Under the pieces are notes generated by a model that worked only from the letters and a program-made list of their open reading frames with translations, had not been told where the DNA came from and made no database searches. From Lasiodiplodia sp. COLG20 (taxonomy: Eukaryota; Ascomycota; Dothideomycetes; Botryosphaeriales; Botryosphaeriaceae), in NCBI GenBank assembly GCA_009801085.1, contig VNWV01000001.1:5518001-5582000 (forward strand): a stretch of 64,000 bases of DNA. The letters run 5' to 3'. The position numbers were made by a program, and so were the translations under genes. Of the stretch, positions 1-11,568 are shown piece after piece. Each line of letters opens with the position of its first letter. Within the stretch, counting starts at the first letter, position 1.

Positions 1-299
1 AGTATAAATAAACACTAGGGTACTCATCATGCCTTCTTCCAGTACTGGACACTAAATCTGTTTTGGGTACAGTATAACGGGCAGTCTTTATATGGAGGAA
101 ATTTCTTAGTAGTAGAAACATCGTGGTGACGGTTAACTGTACTTCTACTTAATCTATTCAACCACGCCGCACCATCACTACCACGACACAGTTTTCATCT
201 TAACGGATAGAGAGTGTAGACTATATAATTTATCCAAACTCAGTCCACTTCCAGTCAACTGAGAGAGACACTCGAGTAAAATCGAGTAGATCTACAACT

Positions 300-398
300 T
301 CCGTTGTGGTCTAGGGGCTAGGATTTGCCGCTCTCAGATACAGAGCACTCCTCGCATCAAGCGCCGGCAAGGCCCGGGTTCGATTCCCGGCGACGGAA
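300..398 (+). tRNA. tRNA-Glu(CTC) with 27-nt intron
   Basis: Decodes GAG. The acceptor arms TCCGTTG (300-306) and CGACGGA (391-397) pair, followed by discriminator A398. The anticodon stem TGCCG (326-330) pairs with CGGCA (365-369). The anticodon CTC is at 333-335, and an intron of 27 nt (337-363) interrupts the loop after position 37, the canonical place. The intron contains GAG, which could pair with the anticodon. The T arm has the expected GTTCGAT loop. The mature length would be 72 nt, normal for tRNA-Glu. A T-run follows at 416-421, a plausible Pol III terminator. An identical gene lies at 37849-37947 on the other strand. Confidence 0.96.
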
Positions 399-3369
399 AG
401 GAAGTTGAATCAGTTCTTTTTTGCCCTTTCTAAGCTCCCTCCCTCTCGGAAAACATCCCACTACCGTGGTGGATGTTCACCCTGGTTCTATTTTTGCGTC
501 TTCTGAAACCGGGATGTGGGCCCCGGTCGAGTGGGTTCCTTCGTTCTAGAACAGATGTGAGTTGAAGCCGAAGTGGAAACGGTGATCGGCGAACACGGGT
601 GGTTTATTGCAAGCTGAAACGTGCCAGTTTCGGGGAAGCCGTGCGAAACACCGACGTTGAGCCATCAGGCGAGAAGGAGCGCCCGCAGACGAAGGACAAG
701 ACGGGCCGACTGGGCGCTGACGACGACGAGGCCCGACGTGGGTGGCGGAGTGTTGAGAGATGGAATGAGTGGAAAAGCCTGTAGGAACATGAATGATGGG
801 AGTAGCTGGCTTGCAGGTCTTTTGCCTTTCTTCTCTCATCTAAGCACACTATGAACGGACTTAAGTAATGTAAGGTTTTGCGTAAACTAACTATCGCGGT
901 AGTGGGGATAGGTAGGTAGTCGAGGATTCTGGATTTCTTCTAGAAGAAAGTGATACCGTCGCCAGAGAAGCGAGCGCTTACTGATGACGTAGCTGGATGT
1001 TTCTATCCCTGTAATCTTTCTTACTGATGCAAGGATGTTTGAACAGTTCGACAGTGTATCTTGGATATGGCGAAGGCAGAATACGTACTGCGATTGCGCC
1101 ACTACTTCAATGCAAGCACACCGAAGGAGACCGTGCCTCATGTTCACTTCATCGTTACTCCTTCTCCTCGTACATAGCCACTTCCGATCATTTGCGTTCG
1201 CGCTCCGGCGTCCAATTCACCGCCCTCCCCTGACAAATCCCATCGCCTACCCTGGCGTGCTTCTTCTCGATGAGGACGACAAGTGGGCAGCCTGATCTAG
1301 GCGCGTCTGGTCCGCCCGGGCCGGCGGCCGGCTGCGTGGCGGGCTGACGGCGGCAGCGGCGGACGCTGCACGTTCTATCATCGTAGGGCAACCCGTTGGG
1401 AACCCCTGTCCGTATACATGAAACATGAAACGAAACAGCAAAAACTTTGATCAGTGAATTTCGTGCTCCCCTCCCTCGTGCTTTGGTGGAGGGAGGGTGG
1501 TCTCACATTCCTTCCAATTAGCGTCTTCACTGTTTTCAGTGAGAGAAATCGAAGGAAAGAGTAGATTTACTTGCTTCTCCTTCTGCGGTGCGGCCAGAAA
1601 ATTACTCCCCCTTTACATTCACCACGCTCCGCATTACAAAATCACGGTGTCCGGAGAAGAGACAACAAAAATCTAGACGCTCTGCACCATGAACTATCCG
1701 GGCCATAACTGCGGATCTTAAACTTGGCTGATGACGTTTGCCGTGGAGTCTTCCTTTTGCGACATCTTTAGTTTGCGCCACGGGTTTGATGTATATAGAG
1801 AGAGCATGCACCGTTCTAGATACGTATGTAAGATCGGGGGGTAGCATACGACATTGGTGACTTGCCTAAGCTGGCGCCTTGCAGTGTACCACAAGTGGTT
1901 GTTGCTTATTAGACCAATTGTCGGAAGGGTCTGGGCCGAGCAAAGTCTTCTGCAATGATGCACCCAGGCCTCAGATGGTAGACTCGCATGCATACATGCA
2001 TGCACAATGCAGTATGTGCGTGAAAGAAGAATGCTACAGGGTTCACTACATATCTTCGGAGCATCCATGAGCATGATGCAACTTCACATGTAACGTCAAG
2101 AAAGGTCGAATCAGTATCATATCGTCTCATGCATCAATCTAGGCCACACATAAAAAATTGAGAAGGAATTGGAAAAAGAGACAGGGCGAACAGACTAATG
2201 CATCATACGCTTTTAAGATACTAGCCTAACAGGAAATGTAAGGACTTCGAACACCGATGAGAGCTGAACAATCTTGTCTGACATGAAGCATCAAAGCTCA
2301 TCCCTTCCGGCCATACCCAGTACCCTTGAAATTTACTCCATGCAAACTCACTTTACATGCACCGTAACCAATGGGGTAGAAAATGAGTAGGAACAGAGGA
2401 AACCCAGTTTTGCAGATGATCACCAATTACCGCTGCGACTACTAACATTTCCTCTGATTTCCTATCGTCTCTCCAATGCTCGGCTCAACCGTCTCAATAA
2501 ATCTCCACAACCACCCAATACTCCTTTCCTCCTACTGCATGATCTTCAGATCAGAGAATTTTCGCTTTTCTCCACGCTCATGCACAGAGCATGGCAGACT
2601 GCACAACGGACACCCATTCACCAGTTTGGCCAGGCCACAATCAAGAAAAGAAACGCGAGACAAGGTCAACAACTGACAGACTAGGCACGCTGATGGAAAT
2701 ATTACGCCGAAAAACGCCTCAGGAGAGGTGAAAAGAAAAAGGACGCACCGGATGTCAAAACAAGGAAAGGAAGTGAGTAATGAATGCGAGAATTGGCAGC
2801 GAAGGAAATTGCAAATGACCGAAAGACCGAGAAGCACAGAAGAACCGTTGCTTATCCCGAAAAGCATAAAAGCAGAACGCCCGGAAAGAAAGCCGTACTG
2901 GCAAAGGTCGTAGGGACGGAGGGAATGTAACTTTTGTTCGCAGCCAGAACAACTCTTTGAAGACTTTTTCTTCTTCGTCAACCTATCCAAGCAAGTGGCG
3001 CCTTATCCTTCGGGCACCAAAGAAGTGAATACGCAATAAAAGGCAGTAACAGGCGAGGGGTAAACAAAACGGAAAGTGATATCTTCAGTCGTGCGTCGTT
3101 AATCAAGAGGTATAGAAAAAAAAGAAAGAAAACAAAATATGCAGCCCACCTAGTATGTCCGTTGCCAAATCAATTGGAGTCTGGCGTTTCTGGCCTCTCA
3201 TGCTTTCCTGGCCATATTTCTTCTACTCTTGCTCTGTTGTTTCGTCCATTCCTTCTCCGGCGCGGCATTTGATTTCCCGATGAGAAGTGTGGCCCTTCGA
3301 TTGCGGTCTCGCAGCGCCGGCGCATGCGAGGCAAATTGTACCTCGCGGTGCAGCGCCTCGACTTCTCCG
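399..3369. other. Intergenic, no gene seen
   Basis: About 3 kb between the tRNA and the 3' end of the BEM1 gene. Open frames are short, overlap each other on both strands and show no recognisable domain or credible splice structure. The longest (152 codons, minus strand, 2532-2990) is Cys/Phe/Ser-rich and unconvincing. The part next to 3370 probably includes the BEM1 3' untranslated region. Confidence 0.5.
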
Positions 3370-5537
3370 CTACTGGGCGGCGGCGCTGACCCACAGCACA
3401 AGCTTCGGGCTTCGCGCAATCGCGTCTTCTAATTGCTCGTCGTCTCCAATAGTATAATATTGGCCGTCGGCTTCGTCCCTGTACTCAACCAGGAGCGCTT
3501 CATCAGCCACCTCTTGTGGGCTCACACCTCGTTCCAACGCACGACGCTCTTGCAACTTCTTGTACAAATCCGCGAAACGGAAATATGCCGGCATCCGGAT
3601 GACAACGCAGTTGTCTTCTTCAAACCAGACCTTGATCTTGTGAGCACCAACACCCGTTCCCGTGAGGGTACTGTTTCCGGCAGAAGAGGCAGACCCCTGC
3701 GTCATGGAGCTGTTGTTTCGCTGCATACTGGGGTGCTGTTGAACGGGGTGCAAGGATTGAGCCTTCGAAGTCTGGCGCTGGTGACCGTAGCCTGATTGCG
3801 ACTGGCTGTGCGAATGGTGGCTTTGTTGCAGATTGCCGCTGGAAGACTGTCTCGAAGCGCCGCCAGACGGATCGGTGGATTGCTGGGATGCGCCGGATAG
3901 TCTATAGCCATCCGCACTGATGTTGGGGTCAATTTCATAATCGTTCTCCTTGGGCTTGAAGAACTCGCAAACAAGCTCGGAGCGGGTTATATGAGGTCCA
4001 AGTTTTAGCAGATTTACGATGTAATCGTCCAGATTCGCCCGGCGGCCGTTAGTGATGTTGTCGGTGACGTAGGTAACCGGTCCAGGCATGTAGGGCAGAG
4101 TCCTTTCAACGCCCTCGACTTGGCCTGCCTCCAGCGGGAAGGCATTGATGAGCTTGATCTGGAGGTCGTAGAAATCCTGGTAGAGACGAGAGAGTTCCCA
4201 ATAAGAGCCATCCTCCATTTGACACTCGACGATGAACCAGAAGATGTCGTTGGCGAAGCAGTACCGGGGAACGCTGGCGTTGATTGGCGCAAGCAATCGG
4301 GGCTCGGCTTGGTTGGACTGGCGGTAGGCGCCGTTGGCGGCGGCAACGCTTCCTGCGCGCGAGTGGGACTGTTTGTGCCGATCACTATTCAAGCTCATGC
4401 GAACTGGAAACTCGTTTGGACTTACCGAGGCGTATCCATTCTGACCGTTCCGGCTCTGGACACTCATGCGCTCCATGCCCTGCTGTAGCGTCTGCTGCGA
4501 GTTCGACTCTAGCTTGCCCAGCGGAATACTGCCGTTCTTGTACTCGGCCGCCATCTTCTTCCATTCTTCCACGCGCGGGACGCCGGCGGCGCGCACGGCC
4601 TCATGAGGATCGGGGACGGCCTTGCCGGTAGACATGTCGCGGATCTCGATGAAGGACACAGGAATCAGGCCAGGGCCACCCAGGCGCGTGATTGGCTTGG
4701 CGACGAACCACTCGGGGTTCGACTGGGCGATGACGATGATGGCCTCGCCCTCCTTCGCTTCCAGCTCGTCAGGGCGCTCGGCCTTGAAATCGTACATGAC
4801 GACGCCGTAAACCATGGCGCCGGTGCCGCCGAGGCCGCCAGCGCCCTTCATCGACGACTTGCTCATCCTCGCGGGCTTGGGGAAAAGATCGTGCTCGGCA
4901 GAAGTTTTCTCGGCGTAGCCGCTGTCGTGGCCGGCGCTGTGTAGGTTGACGAGCTCGTGGAGGGAGCTGCCGCTGTCTCGAACGGTCTTGCCGACGGTAT
5001 CAAAGTACTTGACGGGTACCAGTCCTCGCGAGCCGTGCAGCGGGTTGCATGCCTCGTACCAGTCGGGGTCGTTCTCGCGGCCGACGACGTGCAGGAAGTC
5101 GCCTTGGGTGAAGCTGAGGTAGTGGTCGCTGTCGGGGGCGCTGTAGTCGTAGAGGGCTTTAATAACCTGCGCAAACGCTGCGTGTTAGCGAGAGTGGCAA
5201 TTTCGGCGATATGACTGCGCGGGCACAGGGACGCTCGTAAGGCTGGGCGGCGGGCGCGCGGTGACGCGGAGGGCGGGGCGTTGCGTCGCCGGGCAGCAGC
5301 AGCAGCGCTCGGGGGCCGGGCAGCACGACGCACCTTCTTGGGCGGCACGATGGCTATCGCGTCCTTGGGCGGGATGGAGATGTGGTGCGGCTTGGAGTCG
5401 GCCTTGTCGCTCTTGAGCGATCTCCGGAACTAGAACGGCGGCTTGTCAGCGCAGCGCTCGCGGGATTCTGCGGGCAGGGTCCACCGGTTGGGCCACGGGG
5501 TGCGCTGGGGCTGGGCCGAGGGGCTCACCTTGACCAT
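3370..5537 (-). CDS. BEM1: Bem1/Scd2-type polarity scaffold protein
   Basis: Scaffold that brings Cdc42, its exchange factor Cdc24 and PAK kinase together at sites of polarised growth. Exons: 5529-5537 (only three codons, M-V-K), 5334-5429 and 3370-5166, giving 633 aa. Domains in order: SH3-1 about residues 36-92 (ALYDYS, then DPDWYEA), SH3-2 about 156-210 (MYDFKAE, NPEWFVAK), a PX lipid-binding domain about 330-437 (RLYQDFYDLQ) and a C-terminal PB1 domain about 543-633 (KIKVWFEED), which in this family binds Cdc24. The order SH3-SH3-PX-PB1 is diagnostic. A Ser/Gln-rich linker lies between PX and PB1. Exon 2 was placed by the conserved basic start (FRRSLKSDK) and clean GT-AG borders. The 9-nt first exon is the least certain part; introns are 99 and 167 nt. 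Confidence 0.93.
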
Positions 5538-7085
5538 TGCGAACGGCTAGAGCAGCTCAGCGCGGCGCGGCGAGAGGCAGAGAGCGTTTGCTCGAGGGCT
5601 GCTGTTTGGTGGGGAGCAGGTAGGTTTTGGCACGGGCAGGTGTTGTCGCAGACAGGCTCCAGGAATCGCTTTAGCGCGCCCTGGCCGGAGCTTGGTCGCG
5701 ATCGGTGCTTCGCTGGTCAGGCGCAGGCGAGCGAATGCTTGGGGGCGGCGGGGAGCAGAGCGCGGGCGCGCAGGCGAGCAGAGGGCGGGTCGCGAGCAGG
5801 AGGGCGACAGGCTGCGGTGCGTCGGGCTGGAATGATGGCGTGCACGTCAGGACGTCGTGGGAGACCCTGGCCCAAAGCACCGCCGACTCCTCGTGGCAGC
5901 GCGCCACCAGAGCGAACAATGAGATTGCAGCTGGCTCCGCTTGCGCTGCCAGGCGCGTAATAACCTGAGACTGCACGCCCAAGGCGTCAGCGCGCGCGGC
6001 GGGGAGGCGCCAGGGCCCCAGATGCGCTCGTCTGTGCGCCGCCGCTGCAGCAGTTGGCGATCGCGTTCCCAGCACGCCCACGCCGCCGGGCTCCGCAGCG
6101 CCTGCCAGCGCGACGCAATCAGCCTTACCGCAAAACCACTGGAGGGGAGAGAGCCATGCTAGGCGACACGTCAATTCCGCTACGGAGGTGCAAATCAAAT
6201 CCCCAAACGCCCGCGCCCTCCCCATGCCGCGCCGCTGTACCTGCGCCGCTCGGCTGTAAGCCAAGGGCAGCGCTCGCCGCCCGCTGCAGCGCCGGATGTC
6301 GGGAGCGCTGCACTACTCAGCACCACAGCCTGGGGCACCCCGCCGCTGAAACCACCACGCGAAGAGCCCGAAGAAGCCATCAACTCAAAACTGCCGCCAA
6401 AGACGCCTCCATTTGTCATTCCGCATGCCTCCCAGCCCGCATGACACTCGCCAACGGCTATGCAGCCTTCCGCCCGGACAAAGCTCCTGCACGTCCGCAT
6501 TGACGCACCGACAGGCATAGCCACGTTCGCAACGCCCGGGCCTTGTTCCGAACAAAGACTGCCGTTGCCGATCCTTTGAGCGTTCCACGCCACACCCTCA
6601 TCCGGATCCCTCCTCTACGCCTCACCAGTCGCACCGCGCCCCGACCCGAAACGGGAACCCTCGTCTGACTCGCCATCGCCGCCGAGCTTCCTTGTCACCG
6701 CCAGAAAGCTAAATCTTGAAACTTTCGTCAAATGCCAAAGATCTCGGTCCTCGCGCAAATGAAGATCGCTGGCGAGGCGACGCCAAGAGGTTGGAATCGC
6801 AGTCGTAGCCCTGAACGTGGCGGATGAAAAGGTAGATAGATGATAAAGAAGGAAAAAAAAAGAAGTAAAAATGCAGTTGCCGTTAGGCGCCCCCCTCAAA
6901 GGGGGCCGCCTCGACGCGCAGTGGACGCACGCAGACGCGACGGGTAAACGCATGTGACCGCTCGCATTCTGGTGAGACACTACAAGGCCACCGGAGGCTC
7001 CGAAGCCACTGTTGCGAATACTCGGCGCGTAGACTCCCCGAGCACGGCAGGAAGAGCGAGGATGGTACCGGTCTAGTGCGACATT
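5538..7085. other. Intergenic between BEM1 5' end and THP3 3' end
   Basis: About 1.5 kb, GC-rich from 5540 to 6700. It should contain the BEM1 promoter and 5' leader plus the THP3 3' end, both genes reading on the minus strand. Long open frames on both strands (for example 197 codons minus, 149 codons plus) are Ala/Arg/Pro-rich, mutually overlapping and typical of GC-rich non-coding DNA. No gene is supported. Confidence 0.5.
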
Positions 7086-8779
7086 TCATATTTGGCCCTT
7101 GATGTCGACCCGGCGGAAAGCTCCCGCTTTCAGCTGTTCGAAGAGTGCCGCCGACTGCGGTTGCGTATGGAAAATCACACTACCGTCATCTTTCTTCTGC
7201 TCCAAGAATTGTTGAGCGCCATGGTCACACAGAAACTGCACGCAATCTTGGTAAGACTCGAATCCGAGCTCGTCCGTGAGGAACTTGATGTTGATGTTGG
7301 GCTTGTACCTGCATCGACCATCAGCATCAATCCGAGCGGCAAAAGGGCGAGGACTTACGCTTTGCAAATGTTAGCCAGGGCGGCTAGTCGCTCGCGCACA
7401 ATGAACATGTCCATCAAGTACGCTCCCATGTTCGGAGTGTCAAGATACAATCTGAAAAACTTATGGTAATTGCCCAGAGCCAGAGCGGATCGGACGTCCA
7501 GAGCGTGCTTGACCGCTGGTTGTGTTTTGTCTGTGGGGGTTAGATCGGCCAGCACCTCGTTCATATCGGTTCGATTTTGCGTATAGATAAAATAGAGAAT
7601 GCGGTATGCCAGAAACTCTGCCGGATGCCCTCCGAGCTTCTGCGAATACAGTGCACGCAACTGCGTCTGGCACTGATTATACTCACCCAAATCCCCCTTC
7701 TCCAACGCGATACGGGCATGGATCTCATACACTGTCACGGTAAATTCGTTCTTGACGTGTTGCACGGTCAGGTCCTGGCGAAGCGACTTGAACTGGTCGC
7801 AGATGTACGTGTAGTTTCCTTCCTTCTTCCACTTTTGCTTGAGGAGTTCCAATGTTCTCTCCAGGACGTTCGGCGGGCGGACGGCCTCCGGCTTCGGTGC
7901 TGATGTGAGACGAAGGTATCGCTTCTCCAGGTCTTGGCAGGTGCCCACAACCGGTCCATCGTTGGCGTCCGCGGGCGAGTCGTCGCGCGAGGTGTTCCAG
8001 GGCCGCGGGGAGCTCTTGCCGCTGTAGAAGCGTTGCTGACGCTTCTCGATCTTGTCGGCATCGTTGTCGTACTTACTGAGTCCTTTGTCGCGAAGTCCTT
8101 TGGGGGTGATGTGGTTTTTGTCCATTCGGTCTGCCAGGCTTCGGACTACGCCGGGCGAGGTGGGGGGTTCGCTGCGGTCATCAAGTCTTCTCTTGTTAGT
8201 TCTCCGCCATGGTGGAAGGGAGTCATCGTCAGCATCGTGGTTCGCATCGGGAGACTTGCGCTTCTTCGGAAAAGCGCCATTTGCATCCGCCATCTTCTTC
8301 TCTGGGGTCGACTGATTCCTCCAAGGCAAGTTGTCTACATTTGCGGTCGTGTTCCGCCGGGCCATGATGATCTCTTGGGGAAGGGGATGCTTATCCCAGT
8401 CGATTTGGTACAGCATGTTCGCCTCGGTGGCTTCGGTGATGACCCGCTTAAGCGTGTCTTCAATGTCTTTACGGCCGATGCTAGGAACAGCAGAGAGGTC
8501 GGCGAACGAGCGTTGAACATATTCGCGGACGGAAGGAGGCCATTCGACCTTCTTAGGCGGTGCGGAGTTTGCTGCGGGTTGAGGTTGGGATGGGGACGTA
8601 GAGGATATAGGCTCGGGTCGGGCAAAGGCGCGACGAGCAGGAACGGCGGTGTAAGCAGGTGCTGGGGCTTGAGGGGCGTGGCGCGTGAGTAACGGGTGTT
8701 CTGTGTCGCGGAGCGCGTCTGGCTTACGATTCATGGCCGCAGCGCCGGGCGGCTGGCGCCATGGCACAGAGGCAGACAT
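7086..8779 (-). CDS. THP3: THP3/LENG8-type SAC3-domain protein
   Basis: SAC3/GANP/THP3-family protein; the yeast relative acts with Csn12 in transcription elongation and mRNA maturation. Two exons, 7359-8779 and 7086-7308, joined by a 50-nt intron (GTAAGT...GCAG), give 547 aa. The N-terminal half is Pro/Ala-rich and then charged, with basic stretches such as KRRLDDR that suit a nuclear protein. The C-terminal half carries the SAC3 domain from about residue 270: VGTCQDLEKRYLRLTSAP, then helical repeats with DLGEYNQCQTQL and GNYHKFFRLY, ending in a winged-helix-like segment. The start at 8779 is the first ATG of the frame; the open frame extends 17 codons further but without ATG. It is divergent from VPS36 (345 bp between starts). 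Confidence 0.9.
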
Positions 8780-9124
8780 GGCGTTGCAACTGGAGGAGCG
8801 AGCAACGAGGGCAGAAGCAAGGGTATGCAAGACGACGAAAAGCCGTGAGTTGGTCGAGAAAGGAGGCTGGGGGAAGGGGTGTGGTAGTGAGGGAGGTGAG
8901 GCGGTCGGTGGAATGCCGCCTTAAACGAGCAGTCGCTTACTGGCTTGGCGGATCGCTCGTGCAAAGTGGCAGCAGCCGCGAGCGGCGCTGACCGCCCGAG
9001 GACGGGACATAGCGCGCACGTGAGGAGCCATTCGGCCTGATGACGGAGCTATCCAAGCTGCCTACACCTGCGGGGCGCAAGCCGATCTGCTGCTGCACCA
9101 CGCCTGCACCCATGCGCTCGCTGA

Positions 9125-11070
9125 ATGTTCCTCCACCGCCTTGACCTCACCACTGCTCTGCGTCCTGAGCTCCTGCCGGACGAGACGCTCTTGTTCGTGC
9201 AGGATGCTGTTGGCCTGTACGAAGGGTGAGTGCAGCTCCAGGCAGCTTCGCCTGTGCGCCGCGAAGCTGATAGCGGCCTCTGCAGCAAATACAAGATCCC
9301 GGACTACCAAGATGGCCACGCCTACTTGACTTCGCATCGTGTCTGCTATGTCGACAACAAAGAGCCGCGCAAATTCTCTGTCGCCGTCAACCTGAAGGAC
9401 GTTGAGCGCCCTGAGTTCTATGTATGCGCCCCAAGCGTGGGGGAGGCAAGCAAGCGCACTGATTCTCAACACAGGCCGGCTTTCTGAAGTCGTCGCCCAA
9501 AGTCACCGTCTACCCCAAGCCCAACAAACGCCCGAATCTCGCGGCGACCCGCAGTGCAGCCCCGGTCAGCAGCAGCCGCGCGGCGTACAGCCCTTCCTCA
9601 ACACCGCCACGCCACGGCAGCCCTCTGCGTCCCTTACCGCCTGCACCTGCACCCCCTCCAAGCGCTTCCGCAACATGGGTCTGCCCGATATGCTCATTCT
9701 CAAATCCTGTGCCATCAAACTTCGACCCTGCGCTGGCAAACGCCAACACGCCGTTACCGCCGTGCTTGGCTTGCGGCTTGAAGCCTCCGCTCGTACACCT
9801 TATCAAAGCTGCTATCGCAGCAAACAGACAGGTCCAAGCTGAGTCACCAGTCAGCTACAGTGCATCGGAGCACGGGGGTTCGACAACAGGTGCGCAGATC
9901 AACGGCACCTTGCCTGGAGCTGCTGCCTTTCAGTGTCCAAGATGCACGTTCCAAAACCATCCGTCGCTGTTGAGCTGCGAGATGTGTGGTGCATCGCTTG
10001 TCAACTCCGTAGACAAGCGTGCGGAATTTAATCATTCCCCAATACACAGAAATGAGTCGCCGGCACCGGTCCTCAGTGGCGCCCCTATCGGCGACGATGT
10101 GCCAGAGTGCATCAAATTCTCTTTCCGTGCGGGTGGAGAGAAGATATTTTTCGAAAGGCTCAAAGGTGCTCTTCTACAAAGGAAATGGTTGCTGCAGAGT
10201 GCCCCTCCTATTCCAAAGCCAATCGATAGCTCTTCGCCATCACAGAGCTCTGGTGATCTGCCGATCAGAAACAAAGCGGTCGGGATCGGAGGTCTTGAGC
10301 GTCGCGGCATTGAGCAGCGTCAGAACAATGAGATCATGATCGGCAGTGCCTTTGAGGACCTCGAGGCTTTGATGACTTCGGCCAAAGAGATTATAGCTCT
10401 GGCGGAACAGTTTGCCAGCCAAGCGAATCTGAATGGGAACGGAAATTCCGAAGCCGACGCAGCTCTGGCCCAGTCAGCCTCTGCATTGGGGCTGGTCACG
10501 ACAAAAGATATGCTGGGCTCCGGTTCAGACACGCTCTACATTTCAGAGCTGTCGCGTAATTTGGCGGAGTTCTTGACAGATGACAGAAAAGGTATCCTAA
10601 AGCGTGAGGGTGGGATCATGAGCCTGGTGGATCTCTGGGCCGTCTTTAACCGAGCTCGAGGGGGTGTTGAGCTCGTTAGCCCCACAGACTTCGAGAAGGC
10701 CGCTCAGATGTGGGACAAACTCAAGTTACCAGTTCGTCTACGGCGTTTCAAGAGTGGGCTTCTCGTCATTCAAGGCCGTGACCGAACAGACGAAAAGACG
10801 ATAGCCAGTCTGCTTAGCTGGCTCCAGGAGCTCCATACTGCTGCTCCGCCTGGAGAAGCTGGCTGGGATTGGGAAACATATGGACGGGGAGTCACAGCGC
10901 AAGAGGCTGCGGAGTGGTTTGGTTGGAGTGTAGGTGTGGCAACAGAGGAGCTCGAGATGGCCGAGGAGAAGGGCGTACTATGCCGAGAGCAAGGGCTTGA
11001 CGGCATCAAGTTCTGGGAAAACTGGATTGTGCAATTACCGCGTGTGGAGGATGCTGCGGGAGAACAATAG
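9125..11070 (+). CDS. VPS36: ESCRT-II subunit Vps36
   Basis: ESCRT-II component that recognises ubiquitinated cargo and lipid on endosomes for sorting into multivesicular bodies. Exons 9125-9225, 9286-9421 and 9475-11070 give 610 aa. The N-terminal GLUE domain covers about residues 1-105 (ETLLFVQDAVGLYEGKYKIP, LTSHRVCYVD). Two NZF zinc fingers follow: WVCPICSFSN...CLACG (147-180) and FQCPRCTFQN...CEMCG (232-251), as in the fungal protein, where they sit inside or after the GLUE domain. The EAP30 winged-helix domain covers about 350-600 (YISELSRNLAEFL, GGIMSLVDLW). The first exon was chosen because it restores the conserved MFLHRLDLTT start and has GTGAGT/GCAG borders. Confident assignment. 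Confidence 0.95.
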
Positions 11071-11568
11071 CGTAGCCATGCACGTCTATCGCGAGAATGC
11101 AAGTACGGCTCTGGAATGAACCAAGGTGTAAAATACCAGGATGTGCCATATGTGTTGATGATCCCGAGCATGTGGCTAATCTAGCCTCTAAAGAAATCTC
11201 GCAGATTGGTATATTGCTCACGACGATGCATATCAATTCGAGATTAGAGCACTCTGCGGGATTTCTCCAACATCCAGACCGTCGTGAACACCAGAGAGAG
11301 AGAGCTTGCCTAAACGGGCATTGCTCCCCGCAAGTTGGTTCCCAAACATCGATGACACAGGCCGATATCGGCCGCTTAAACACGGGCACAGGAGCATGAT
11401 TCATGTGGCTTGGGAAGCGCTGCAGCTTGTCAAAGCGCACCTTTTACCAATGCAATCCGCGCCCCTCGTGCCTGATTGTCAGTCTTCTGTTCCGTACATT
11501 AAGGCATCAGTATACCGCTCGCCCCTGGGGGCTATTACTTTATTGTCCCCAAAATCTCAGAAGACAAC
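11071..11568. other. Intergenic, VPS36 3' end and next promoter
   Basis: 498 bp between two plus-strand genes. It should hold the VPS36 terminator and the promoter of the membrane-protein gene. A short GA-repeat (agagagagag near 11291) is the only simple feature seen. Confidence 0.4.

Noticed and set aside
2532..2990. 152-codon minus-strand frame downstream of BEM1
   Set aside because: Cys/Phe/Leu-rich low-information product in an intergenic area; more likely chance.
4411..4440. Possible extra intron in BEM1 (GTAAGT...CCAG)
   Set aside because: It would be only 22 nt, below a workable intron size, and the frame reads through without a stop.
8777..8830. Longer THP3 start 17 codons upstream
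   Set aside because: The upstream codon is TTG, not ATG; the first ATG at 8779 has a suitable context.
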